The position numbers and the translations under genes were made by a program. The notes under the pieces were generated by a model that was not told the origin of the DNA, did not search any database, and saw only the letters and a list, made by a program, of their open reading frames with translations. A DNA stretch of 36,782 bases from a bacterium (lineage in GTDB: Bacteria; Chloroflexota; Dormibacteria; Aeolococcales; Bog-877): the NCBI GenBank assembly GCA_021809895.1, contig JAJZJU010000012.1, forward strand, positions 1 through 36,782. Reading direction: 5' to 3'. Positions 1 to 8,139 of the stretch are shown piece after piece (within the stretch, counting starts at the first letter, position 1; each line of letters opens with the position of its first letter).

Positions 1-1
1 G

Positions 2-994
2 CCAGGCCTGCCCGCGCGAACCCTACCCCTCTACGGGTACACGGCGGCTGCCGACCTCGATGGCCAGGTGGTGGTGGCGGCGAGCCGCAGCGACGACTTC
101 GCCCCCTGGATGGGCCCCCGGCCGACGCGTTCTCGTTTGGAGCAGGAGGTGGACCGCCTGCAGCGGGAGCAGCCCCGCAGCCGGGTGGTGGCGCAGCTGA
201 GCGTGTGCGCCCTGGAGCACAACTGCCTGACCGCGCAGAACACCTTCTTCGGCCGTGGTGAGGGCGCCTTGCCGACCTCGGCGGCCTGTAACGCCGACTG
301 CCTGGGGTGCATATCCCTGCAGACCGACTCGGGAACCCCAGCCTCCCAGCCACGAATGGGCCGGGCCCCCAGCGCCGCCGACCTGATCGCGGTCGCGAGC
401 CAGCATCTCAACCGGGCCCAGGCTGCGGGCGAGCCGGGAATGGTGAGCTTCGGGCAGGGATGCGAGGGGGAGCCGCTGCTGCGTGAGCGCGAGCTCTTGG
501 AGGTGGCGACCGAGCTGCGCCGGCAGTTCGGCTCAGCCACCATTCACATCAACACCAACGGCAGCCGCCCCCAGGCTCTGCGCAGGCTGTTCGAGGCCGG
601 GGTGAACAGCTGCCGGATCAGCGTCTTCAGCTTCCAGCAGGAACTCTTCGCCGCCTATTACCGGCCCCGCGGGTATTCCATCGAGGACGTGATGGCCTCA
701 TGCCGGACAGCTGTCGCCAGCCATGCCCAGTTGACGATCAACCTGCTCACCTTCCCAGGGGTGACCGATGCCCCAGATCAAGTGGACCTCACGGTGTCCT
801 GCCTGCGCGAGTTGCAGGTGCGCCAGCTGCAGTGGCGGAGCCTCAACGTGGATCCGCTCTGGCTGCTCGAGCGCTTGCCCCACCTGGAGAAGGGGGTGGG
901 GCTGGAGCGGCTGATGGAGAAGGTGAGGGTGTCTCTACCTGGCCTTGCGATGGGCAATTTCACCCGACCGCTGGCCGGTTCGGCGCTCCCGTGA
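2..994 (+). CDS. Radical SAM protein, 5' partial
   Basis: The frame is open from the first bases of the window. The residues before the first possible GTG (position 68) read as protein, so the gene most likely begins upstream. A CX3CX2C iron-sulfur cluster motif (C-N-A-D-C-L-G-C) has its cysteine codons at 287, 299 and 308, the arrangement used by radical SAM enzymes to bind a 4Fe-4S cluster. Downstream text such as INTNGS and RISVFSF fits the strands of the TIM-barrel core. The substrate cannot be told from the sequence. It ends 63 bases before rpmE and has its own TGA stop. I am confident of the superfamily and have no evidence for the reaction. Confidence 0.85.
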   Translation, partial: PGLPARTLPLYGYTAAADLDGQVVVAASRSDDFAPWMGPRPTRSRLEQEVDRLQREQPRSRVVAQLSVCALEHNCLTAQNTFFGRGEGALPTSAACNADCLGCISLQTDSGTPASQPRMGRAPSAADLIAVASQHLNRAQAAGEPGMVSFGQGCEGEPLLRERELLEVATELRRQFGSATIHINTNGSRPQALRRLFEAGVNSCRISVFSFQQELFAAYYRPRGYSIEDVMASCRTAVASHAQLTINLLTFPGVTDAPDQVDLTVSCLRELQVRQLQWRSLNVDPLWLLERLPHLEKGVGLERLMEKVRVSLPGLAMGNFTRPLAGSALP

Positions 995-1040
995 TCCCAT
1001 CTCTGCGGTGGCTCGGCCCGAGCCCTGTTTCGGGGTCTGG

Positions 1041-1046
1041 TAAACT
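1041..1046 (+). promoter_or_regulatory. Extended -10 element before rpmE
   Basis: TAAACT preceded by TG-G gives an extended -10 motif. It ends 11 bases before the rpmE ATG, so the transcript would have a leader of only about five bases. No convincing -35 box is seen at 17 bp. Confidence 0.45.
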
Positions 1047-1057
1047 GAGATCAGGCC

Positions 1058-1267
1058 ATGAAAGCTTCCATACACCCCGAGTACTTCCACGACGCCGTGG
1101 TGACCTGCTCCTGCGGCAACACGTTCACAACCGGTTCGACCCAGCCGACCCTCCGCACCGAGGTGTGCAGCGTCTGCCACCCCTTCTTCACTGGCCAGCA
1201 GCGGATAGTGGATACCGGTGGCCAGGTGGAGCGCTTCCGTCGGCGTGCGCAGAAGGCCCAGCAGTAG
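1058..1267 (+). CDS. rpmE: 50S ribosomal protein L31 (zinc type)
   Basis: This 69-residue protein begins MKASIHPEY, as L31 usually does. It carries C17-x-C19 and C37-x-x-C40, the four-cysteine zinc-binding (C+) form of the family. L31 sits at the bridge between the ribosomal subunits and can act as a zinc store. The length is normal. The ATG is supported by the typical N-terminus and by the -10 element just upstream. It stops with TAG, and prfA follows after 46 bases, a common bacterial pairing. Confidence 0.96.
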   Translation: MKASIHPEYFHDAVVTCSCGNTFTTGSTQPTLRTEVCSVCHPFFTGQQRIVDTGGQVERFRRRAQKAQQ

Positions 1268-1313
1268 CGGCTGAGCGCCACCTGGGACCGGTCCTCGGCC
1301 CCAGCTCTCCTCC

Positions 1314-2399
1314 TTGATCCCCTCAGCTCTGCAAGCGCGCCTTCAGCAGGTGCAGGAGCGCTTTCAGACGATCTCGGCGCAGATGGAGGATCCCCAGCTG
1401 GCCTTCGACCCACAGCGTCTGGAGGCGTTGAGTCGGGAGCAGGCCCAGCTGCGGCCGGTGGTTGAGCTGCTCAGCCAGGCTGAGCGCGCCGACCGGGCCT
1501 CCACCGAGGCGGCCAATTTGGCGATCGCCGAGAGCGACCAGGAGATGCGCTCATATTTGGAGGCAGAGGCTCGTCGTGAGCAGGACCGCCAGGCCGTGAT
1601 TCTGAGCGAGCTCCAGATGCTACTTTTGCCGCGCGACCCGGACGAGGACCGTGATGCCGTAGTCGAGATCCGGGCCGGGACGGGAGGGGAGGAGGCGGGC
1701 CTCTTTGCGGCCGACCTGATGCGGATGTATCTCCACTTCGCAGAGCGGCAGCACTGGCACGTGGAGCTGCTGGACGGGTCCGCAAGCGCTTCGGGGGGGT
1801 TCAAGGAGGTGGTGCTCGAGGTTCACGGAAGAGGTGCCTACGGCCAGCTCAAGTTCGAGTCGGGTGTGCACCGGGTGCAGCGGGTGCCGCGCACCGAGTC
1901 GCAGGGCCGCATTCACACGTCCGCCGCCAGTGTGGTGGTACTTCCCGAGGTGGAGGACGTGGAGGTGGAGATCCAGGATGAGGACGTGAAGATCGACGTC
2001 TACCGATCCACCGGGCCCGGAGGTCAGAGCGTCAACACCACCGACTCGGCGGTGCGCATAACCCATCTTCCCACCGGACTCGTCGTGACCTGTCAGGACG
2101 AGAAGTCGCAACACAAGAATCGGGCCAAGGCGATGCGGGTGCTGCGCTCGCGCCTCTATGACCGGATGCGCGCCGAGCGCGACCAGGCTCTGCAGGAGAC
2201 CCGCCGGTCAATGGTGGGGCGGGGGGACCGTAGCGAGAAGATTCGGACCTACAATTACCCAGAGAACCGCGTCACCGACCATCGGATCGACATCAAGGTG
2301 TACCAGCTCCAGCGTGTCATGGACGGGGAGTTGGAGTTGCTGGTAGACCCACTCCGACAGGAGGACCAGGCCAGACGGCTAGCCGGGGAGGAGTCCTGA
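1314..2399 (+). CDS. prfA: Peptide chain release factor 1
   Basis: RF1 recognises UAA and UAG in the ribosomal A site and triggers peptidyl-tRNA hydrolysis. The 361-residue product has the catalytic GGQ at residues 236-238 in the usual [16 protein letters not shown] context. The codon-recognition PxT loop lies at 192-194. Here it reads P-R-T, whereas PAT or PVT is common in RF1. I chose TTG at 1314: there is no ATG or GTG in frame back to the stop at 1272, and this start gives a normal RF1 N-terminus. The methyltransferase prmC, which often follows prfA and methylates the GGQ glutamine, is not next door. A convergent exonuclease gene follows instead. Confidence 0.96.
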   Translation: MIPSALQARLQQVQERFQTISAQMEDPQLAFDPQRLEALSREQAQLRPVVELLSQAERADRASTEAANLAIAESDQEMRSYLEAEARREQDRQAVILSELQMLLLPRDPDEDRDAVVEIRAGTGGEEAGLFAADLMRMYLHFAERQHWHVELLDGSASASGGFKEVVLEVHGRGAYGQLKFESGVHRVQRVPRTESQGRIHTSAASVVVLPEVEDVEVEIQDEDVKIDVYRSTGPGGQSVNTTDSAVRITHLPTGLVVTCQDEKSQHKNRAKAMRVLRSRLYDRMRAERDQALQETRRSMVGRGDRSEKIRTYNYPENRVTDHRIDIKVYQLQRVMDGELELLVDPLRQEDQARRLAGEES

Positions 2400-2431
2400 C
2401 CAACAAGTACCGTCGGACCGGCTGGCGCGCC

Positions 2432-3412
2432 TCAGTTCGAGGCGCCGTCCCCCGCTGACGGTGGGACGGCCGCGGTCTGAGAGTGGTGCCGGCGTCCCGC
2501 CCGATGCCGGCGTCGGCGCCCGTTGCCAGTACTGGCGCCGGCACCGGCCACCCCGTCCTTGTGCCCTGGGCTGACCTGCGCTCGGGGGCTCGGGGGCATT
2601 CCCACCGCCACCAGGTCGCCCAGGGTCCTCCACCCGAACTGCTCCCGTCCCAGCTCCACCAGGCGGCAGAAGCAGTCGGCGGTAGCCTCGGCGTCGGCCA
2701 GGGCGAAGTGCGGCTGCCGATGGGTGACCTCCAGCCGCTCGCAGAGTCGCTCCAACCCGATCGTGTCACGAAGCTGGAAGAGGAACCCAGCGATTCTGGA
2801 GGTATCCAGGTGGTAGTGGGGGAGCGGCCTGTCCATCGCCTTGGAGACCAGCCGCGTGTCGAAGCTGTCAGCGCTGTGCTCGACCAGGATCGTGCCCTTG
2901 GAGAAGTCCCGAAATGTCATGGCGACCCGGCGCTGCGACGGAGCCCCCGTCAGCATCGAGCGGGTTATGCCATGAACCCGCCTGGCGTAGGGGTTGATGT
3001 GATCGGTGGTGTGGACCAGGGTCTCGAGGAGGAGCCTTGGTGCAGACCCCTGGTCTGGGCGGGGGAGCTGATACCTAACGGCGCCGAGCTCGACCATGCG
3101 GTCGGGAAAGTGGCCGGTGGTCTCGCAGTCGAGGGCGACGAAGGTGATGCCCTCGAGCTCTGTGTCGAGCGGAAGGCGGGGAGGGTGGAAGTCGTCCGCC
3201 AGCCCGTCGTGTCCGTCCACCAGGGAGACCGCGTTGTGGTACCCCGCCAGCTCCTCAGAAGCGGGCCCAAGCCGTGCCAGGAACCCGTCCCCGGGCGCTC
3301 CCGGGCCGCGCTCCCGCCCCCAGCGCACCTTTCCCCCGTGCTCCGGCCGGACCTGGGGGGAGCCGGGCTCGGGATCCTCAAGGTGGGCGCGCTCTTGGCT
3401 GGGGGACTGCAC
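2432..3412 (-). CDS. DnaQ-like 3'-5' exonuclease
   Basis: This is a DEDDh exonuclease of the DNA polymerase III epsilon superfamily. Exo I is visible as ALDCETTG (D and E), Exo II as LVEHSADSFD, and Exo III as H-F-A-L-A-D, with the histidine typical of DEDDh enzymes. The exonuclease core fills the middle of the protein. The N-terminal ~60 residues and the Arg/Gly/Ala-rich C-terminal tail are not recognisable. The start is uncertain. The frame is open to 3505, which would cover the hemA promoter; GTG at 3412 has a GGAG nearby and is a reasonable choice. It is transcribed toward prfA and divergently from hemA. Whether it proofreads for a polymerase or acts in repair cannot be told. Confidence 0.85.
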   Translation of the reverse strand: MQSPSQERAHLEDPEPGSPQVRPEHGGKVRWGRERGPGAPGDGFLARLGPASEELAGYHNAVSLVDGHDGLADDFHPPRLPLDTELEGITFVALDCETTGHFPDRMVELGAVRYQLPRPDQGSAPRLLLETLVHTTDHINPYARRVHGITRSMLTGAPSQRRVAMTFRDFSKGTILVEHSADSFDTRLVSKAMDRPLPHYHLDTSRIAGFLFQLRDTIGLERLCERLEVTHRQPHFALADAEATADCFCRLVELGREQFGWRTLGDLVAVGMPPSPRAQVSPGHKDGVAGAGASTGNGRRRRHRAGRRHHSQTAAVPPSAGDGASN

Positions 3413-3472
3413 GAGCTCCAATCCTAACCTGTGGGCCGGACCTCGCGGGGCGGGATCACAGTCCAGGGCAGA

Positions 3473-3478
3473 TATACT
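3473..3478 (+). promoter_or_regulatory. -10 element for the hem operon
   Basis: TATACT is close to the TATAAT consensus and ends 10 bases before the hemA TTG. Transcription would start nearly at the start codon, giving a leaderless or very short-leader mRNA. A clear -35 hexamer is not seen. Confidence 0.5.
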
Positions 3479-3488
3479 CAAAGTCAGA

Positions 3489-4760
3489 TTGCCATTCCTC
3501 GTCACCGGTATCAGCCATCACCTGGCCCCGTTACCGGTCCGAGAGCAGCTTCACCTGGACGAGCGTCAGGTGGTGGACGCGCTCCGGGCCATCGTCGCGC
3601 ATGCGGGGCTGAGCGGTGCCGCATGCCTTAGCACCTGCAACCGCACGGAGTTCTATCTCTCCGTCGCCGATGATCGCAGCTCGCGTCTGGCCACCTCCCG
3701 GTTCTTCCACTATCTGGCTCGGGGCCCGGAGTTCGCCGACCTCGTCTTCAGTCACTCCGGCGAGGACGGGCTCCGCCATCTCTTCCAGGTGGCCAGCGGC
3801 CTGGACAGCATGATCCTGGGGGAGGCCCAGGTGCTGGCCCAGTTCAAACGGGCTCATCGCATCGCCCAGGATGCTGGAACCCTCGACGGTGAGCTGGACC
3901 TCATAATGCGTCGGGCGGTGGAGACCGCCAAGTTGGTACGCAGCACCACCGGGATATCCCGCCAGGCGGTGGGATTCGGGCAGGTGGCAGTCCGACTGGC
4001 CGAGGACAGGCTCGGGTCGCTGCAGGGGGTCGGAGTGGCCCTTGTGGGGGGAGGCAGCGTCGGCGGCGCGGCGGCGCGGCTGCTGGCTCGTCGTGGCGCG
4101 GCTCCGCTTCTGGTGGTCCGGCGCGGCCCGAGGGCTGCCGCGCTGGCGGTCTCCGTTGGAGGCGAGCTTGTCGAGAAGGACCAGCTGGGATCGATGGCGC
4201 AGCGATTTCAGCTCATCGTCTGCAGCACCACCAGCGAGGATCGGGTCCTGTTCCGATCCGAGGTGGCGGCGATCAGAGAGAGGCAGAAGCACGGTTCCAA
4301 GCTGCTCATTCTGGATCTGGCGGTGCCGCGCGACGTTGAGCCGGAGGCGGGATCCCTGCCCGGAGTGGAGCTCTTGGACATCGACCATCTTGGTGAGGTC
4401 GTGAGCCAGAACCTGGGGATCCGTGAGGTGCACCGTCCCAGGGCCGAACAGCTGGTGGAGGAGGCGGTCATCAATCTCGTCGACGAGCTCAGAGGGCGAG
4501 GCGCCGGTCCGGTCATCGCCGCCCTGGTGGATCGCGCCGAAGAGGTGCGCCGGGGCGAACTCAGGCGGGCGATCTCCAGGATGCGCACCCTGGACGAGAC
4601 CGAAAGGGCCCAGCTGGAGCATCTCACGCAGTCGATAGCGGCCAAGTTGATGCACCAACCGATCAGCTTCCTGCGCCAGCACGGGGACGATCAGGACAGC
4701 CGGCGGGTCTTGAAGGAAGTCTTCGGGCTGCATCTGGACGCGGCCCCGGAGGACGTTTGA
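3489..4760 (+). CDS. hemA: Glutamyl-tRNA reductase
   Basis: This NADPH-dependent enzyme reduces glutamyl-tRNA(Glu) to glutamate-1-semialdehyde, the first committed step of C5-pathway heme synthesis. The 423-residue product shows the nucleophilic cysteine in STCNRTE at residue 50, the same number as in E. coli. That supports the TTG start, because no ATG is available nearby. The motif GLDSMILGEAQVLAQFKRA follows. A nucleotide-binding stretch (ALVGGGSVGG) lies near the middle and a helical dimerisation domain at the C-terminus. It is first in the hem operon, and its TGA overlaps the hemC start by four bases (TTGA). A long in-frame extension upstream to 3096 is a shadow of the exonuclease gene. 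Confidence 0.95.
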   Translation: MPFLVTGISHHLAPLPVREQLHLDERQVVDALRAIVAHAGLSGAACLSTCNRTEFYLSVADDRSSRLATSRFFHYLARGPEFADLVFSHSGEDGLRHLFQVASGLDSMILGEAQVLAQFKRAHRIAQDAGTLDGELDLIMRRAVETAKLVRSTTGISRQAVGFGQVAVRLAEDRLGSLQGVGVALVGGGSVGGAAARLLARRGAAPLLVVRRGPRAAALAVSVGGELVEKDQLGSMAQRFQLIVCSTTSEDRVLFRSEVAAIRERQKHGSKLLILDLAVPRDVEPEAGSLPGVELLDIDHLGEVVSQNLGIREVHRPRAEQLVEEAVINLVDELRGRGAGPVIAALVDRAEEVRRGELRRAISRMRTLDETERAQLEHLTQSIAAKLMHQPISFLRQHGDDQDSRRVLKEVFGLHLDAAPEDV

Positions 4761-5644
4761 GGCTCATCGCGACAAGGGGTAGTGCCCTCGCTCTGGCGCA
4801 GGCGACGTTTGCGCTTCAGCGGTTTCGGGCACTGGATCCGGAATTGGACCTCGACCTGTGCGTCATCGACTCAGACGGGGACCTCAACCCCGACCAGGCG
4901 GTTCCGGAACTCCCTGGCCAGGGTTGGTTCTCCTCGCGCCTGGAGCGGGCGCTGCTCGATGGTCGCGCGGATGCGGCCGTCCACAGCGCCAAGGATCTGC
5001 CCACCACGACGTCGCCTGGGCTTACGGTGGGTGCCTACCTGGCCAGGGAGGATCCCCGCGACTGCGTGGTGACCCGGTCCGGATGCCCCTGGGCCGAGCT
5101 GCCCAGCGGCGCCAGGGTCGGCACCTCCTCCCCCCGGCGTGTCGCTCAGCTCCGGGCTCTGCGGCCCGACCTGGTCGCGACCCCTGTCCGGGGCAACGTC
5201 GACACCAGGATCCGTCGCATGGGTGATCTGGGCCTGGAGGCTATCGTGATCGCTCAGGCCGGTCTTTTGAGACTGGGTCGAGGGCAGGAGGGACAGCCCC
5301 TGGATCCTCACCACCAATGCACCCCCGCGCCGGCCCAGGGGGCCATCGCTGTCCAGATCACACCAGACAGCGCTCTGGCTGATCTGGTGGCGGCGGTCGA
5401 TGACCGCCCGACTCGCCTCTGTGCGGAAGCGGAGCGGGAAGTGCTGTTGGGCCTCGGAGGTGGCTGTCGGCTGCCCCTTGGGGTGCTGGCTGAGCCCTCG
5501 GGCGTCGGCCGGTTTCGCATCACGGTGGCGTGGTCGGCGGATGGGACCGGTCGCGACCTCCTGCGCCGTTCCCAGGTGGTGGCCGCGGAGGACCTTGTCG
5601 GGACAGCTCGAGGGATAGCCCGAGAGCTGGCGCCTCTGGCTTGA
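4757..5644 (+). CDS. hemC: Hydroxymethylbilane synthase (porphobilinogen deaminase)
   Basis: The enzyme joins four porphobilinogen units into hydroxymethylbilane. The 295-residue protein has the N-terminal RLIATRGSALALAQA block and catalytic Asp80 in HSAKDLP. RGNVDTR contributes substrate-binding arginines. The dipyrromethane cofactor attaches at Cys237 in LGGGCRLPLG. The TTG start shares TTGA with the hemA stop, which implies translational coupling. The stop in turn overlaps hemD. Length and all key residues are normal. Confidence 0.96.
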   Translation: MRLIATRGSALALAQATFALQRFRALDPELDLDLCVIDSDGDLNPDQAVPELPGQGWFSSRLERALLDGRADAAVHSAKDLPTTTSPGLTVGAYLAREDPRDCVVTRSGCPWAELPSGARVGTSSPRRVAQLRALRPDLVATPVRGNVDTRIRRMGDLGLEAIVIAQAGLLRLGRGQEGQPLDPHHQCTPAPAQGAIAVQITPDSALADLVAAVDDRPTRLCAEAEREVLLGLGGGCRLPLGVLAEPSGVGRFRITVAWSADGTGRDLLRRSQVVAAEDLVGTARGIARELAPLA

Positions 5645-6423
5645 CCTGGCCCCTGCGAGGGCGCCGGGTGATGGTGACACGGACCTCGTCCCAGGCCCAA
5701 GACCTTTGCGATCTGCTCGAACGCGAGCTGGCGGTGCCGGTGGTGGTCCCGGTCATGCGATTGCAGGCGCTTGTCGACGCCGGAGCCATCGGGGCCCTGC
5801 GGCAGCGGATCAGTGCCGGCGACTTTGATGATCTGGTCTTCACCAGCGCCAACTCGGTGGGTCAGCTGCTCGGAGATGGCCGGCTGTCCCAGGCGGGGTC
5901 GCGTGCGTACGCCATCGGTCCGGGCACCGCGGCCGCGCTCCGTAAGCTGGGATGGCAGGCGGAGCCACTGCCGCAGGGGTACATCGCGGAGTCCCTGGCT
6001 GAGCGAATCGCGGTAAGAGGTGCCTCCGCCAGGCGCATCCTCCTACCCCGAGCCCGCGGTGCCCGGGACGTGCTGCCACGCCGGTTGGAGGAGATGGGGG
6101 CTCAAGTCGAGGTGGTGGAGCTCTACGAGATGGTCCCGAATTGGGAGGTGCAGTCTTCCCTGTGCGATCAGCTGCAGTCTCAGGAGCTGGACTGCATCAC
6201 CTTCACCAGCGGCAGCACGGCGCGGTGCTTCGCGGAGCTGGCTGGGCCGGTGCGCCCCCCCGACCGCTGCGTCCTGGCGTGCATAGGGCCCATCACCGCC
6301 GAGGAGATGCGCCGACAGGGGATGGTGCCTCAGGTGGTGGCCGGAACTCACAGCATTCCCGGTCTGGTCCAAGCCCTGCGCTCGTGGTTTGCCCGATTGC
6401 CCGAGAATGGGGGCTGCACATGA
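5641..6423 (+). CDS. hemD: Uroporphyrinogen-III synthase
   Basis: HemD closes hydroxymethylbilane with inversion of ring D to give uroporphyrinogen III. The family is poorly conserved, but the 260-residue product has typical landmarks. These are an opening R-R-V-M-V-T-R-T strand, DDLVFTSANSV in the first lobe, the AIGPGTAAAL segment, and DCITFTSGSTARCF in the second lobe. The start is TTG at 5641, which overlaps the hemC stop as TTGA. Its position between hemC and hemB supports the call. The end overlaps hemB as ATGA. Confidence 0.9.
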   Translation: MTWPLRGRRVMVTRTSSQAQDLCDLLERELAVPVVVPVMRLQALVDAGAIGALRQRISAGDFDDLVFTSANSVGQLLGDGRLSQAGSRAYAIGPGTAAALRKLGWQAEPLPQGYIAESLAERIAVRGASARRILLPRARGARDVLPRRLEEMGAQVEVVELYEMVPNWEVQSSLCDQLQSQELDCITFTSGSTARCFAELAGPVRPPDRCVLACIGPITAEEMRRQGMVPQVVAGTHSIPGLVQALRSWFARLPENGGCT

Positions 6424-7409
6424 GCTTTCCTGAAGACCGGCCTCGGCGCCTCCGGCGCACCCCTCAGCTGCGCAGGCTGGTTCGGGAGTCCCGTCTTTGC
6501 CCCGAGGATCTGATCCTGCCCTGCTTCGTCGCCGAGGGCCTCTCAGAGCCGGCACCGATCAGCACCATGCCAGGTGTGGCTCAGGAGACCCTGGACACCC
6601 TGGCGGCAAGGGCTGAGCAGGCGGCGGAACAAGGCCTCGGCGGGTTGATCCTGTTCGGCGTCCCCGCGCACAAGGACGCTCGCGGAAGCTCCGCGTGGGA
6701 CGAGCACGGGATCGTCCAGCAGGCGCTCCGCCGGCTGCGCAGCCAGGTGGGTGACAGGCTGCTCCTGCTGGCTGACGACTGTCTGGATGAGTACACCGAT
6801 CATGGGCACTGTGGTCTCTTGAACGAGCGAGGCGAGGTGGACAACGATGCCACCATCGAGCTGTATGGCAGGATCGCCGTGAGCCAGGCTGAGGCCGGGG
6901 CCGATGTGATCGCTCCCTCAGGGATGATGGACGGGCAGGTGGCCGCGATCCGGGCCGCCTTGGATGAGGCGGGAAAGACCGACGCCGCCATCCTCGCCTA
7001 CTCGGCAAAGTTCGCATCATGCTTCTACGGGCCATTCCGTGAGGCGGCCGACTGCGCCCCGCAGTTCGGTGATCGCCGGGGCTACCAGATGGACCCACCC
7101 AATCGCCGGGAGGCGATGCGCGAGCTCGAGCTCGACCTGCTCGAGGGGGCGGACATGCTGATGGTCAAGCCGGCCCTCTCCTATCTGGACATAGTGCGGG
7201 AGGCTCGGGACAGGTTCGAGCTTCCCATCGGCTGCTACAGCGTCAGTGGCGAGTACGCGATGATGATGGCGGCGGCAAGGGCGCAGGCCTTCGACCTGCG
7301 CTCCGCGGTAATGGAGTCGCATCTATCCATGCGCCGCGCCGGCGCCGACTTCATACTGACCTACTTCGCACTTGACATCTGTCGCTGGCTGGGAGAGGAG
7401 ATCGGATGA
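6420..7409 (+). CDS. hemB: Delta-aminolevulinic acid dehydratase (porphobilinogen synthase)
   Basis: HemB condenses two 5-aminolevulinate molecules to porphobilinogen. The 329-residue protein carries both catalytic lysines, in AYSAKFASCFYGPFR and in LMVKPALSYLDIV. The metal-site segment reads DDCLDEYTDHGHCG. The middle cysteine of the E. coli-type three-cysteine zinc site is replaced by Asp, a C-D-C pattern I associate with actinobacterial enzymes. The ATG at 6420 shares ATGA with the hemD stop. The longer frame upstream of it is a shadow of hemD. Its own stop overlaps the next gene by ATGA. Confidence 0.96.
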   Translation: MSFPEDRPRRLRRTPQLRRLVRESRLCPEDLILPCFVAEGLSEPAPISTMPGVAQETLDTLAARAEQAAEQGLGGLILFGVPAHKDARGSSAWDEHGIVQQALRRLRSQVGDRLLLLADDCLDEYTDHGHCGLLNERGEVDNDATIELYGRIAVSQAEAGADVIAPSGMMDGQVAAIRAALDEAGKTDAAILAYSAKFASCFYGPFREAADCAPQFGDRRGYQMDPPNRREAMRELELDLLEGADMLMVKPALSYLDIVREARDRFELPIGCYSVSGEYAMMMAAARAQAFDLRSAVMESHLSMRRAGADFILTYFALDICRWLGEEIG

Positions 7410-8092
7410 ACACAACACTCACCCGGTGGGGTGGGATCGTGGTGGCAGTGGCCGCCGTGGCGGTGGTTGGAGTCGCCGCCTTCTTCGTCAATGTCGGCGC
7501 TCAAAGGGAGGTTCCTGCAGTGTCCAAGGCCGGGTGTGAGAACGCCACTTTCGGAGCCCCCCTGGGGCCCCTTGCCGAGCCCAGCAACGTGCACCACTAC
7601 GATCGGTTGCCGCCGATGACGATCAACCAGCATCTCCTCTATGAGGCCACCATCACAGTGCCGCAGGGCAAGATCGTGGTCTGCCTCGTGCCGGGCTGGG
7701 CCCCGACCACGGTCAATACCTTCGTAACTCTGGCCCGGAACCACTTCTTCGACGGCCTGCGCTGGGCCAGGGATCCATCCACGTCCCCCGGAGGGCCCGT
7801 GATCCAGGGCGGCAGCCCCACCAACAACCTCAGCGGCGGACCGGGGTTCCAGTTCAAGAGCGAAAAGGTGGTCAGCCCCCTGTACGCGAAGGGGGCGTAC
7901 GAGCCTGGGGCGGTGGCGATGGCCAACGCCGGCCCCAACACCAACGGCAGCCAGTTCTTCATCACCCTCTCCACGTTCACCCTGCCTCCCGACTACAACC
8001 TATTCGGCGAGGTCATATCCGGGCTGAACGTCGCTCAGAAGGTGAAGAAGGGGGATCCGATGGAGATCGTGGTCAGGGAGCAGCTCCCCTGA
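7406..8092 (+). CDS. Membrane-anchored cyclophilin-type peptidyl-prolyl isomerase
   Basis: This 228-residue protein has one hydrophobic N-terminal segment (about residues 9-28) that would anchor it outside the cytoplasm. A cyclophilin domain follows, with VIQGG, GAVAMANAGPNTNGSQFFI and a late LFGEVISG. These are the usual cyclophilin strands, although the active-site Arg/Phe box is modified. It should catalyse proline isomerisation in exported proteins. Its place inside the heme operon, coupled by ATGA to hemB and by CTGA to hemL, is unexpected for this function. It may simply be co-transcribed. Confidence 0.9.
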   Translation: MNTTLTRWGGIVVAVAAVAVVGVAAFFVNVGAQREVPAVSKAGCENATFGAPLGPLAEPSNVHHYDRLPPMTINQHLLYEATITVPQGKIVVCLVPGWAPTTVNTFVTLARNHFFDGLRWARDPSTSPGGPVIQGGSPTNNLSGGPGFQFKSEKVVSPLYAKGAYEPGAVAMANAGPNTNGSQFFITLSTFTLPPDYNLFGEVISGLNVAQKVKKGDPMEIVVREQLP

Positions 8093-8139
8093 CCGAATCC
8101 GGCTCCCGCCCTGGGCTGCGGGCTGCTTCCGCCGCCGCC

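Noticed and set aside
3096-3488. N-terminal extension of HemA
   Set aside because: It lies antisense to the exonuclease gene. The TTG at 3489 puts the catalytic cysteine at the family position 50.
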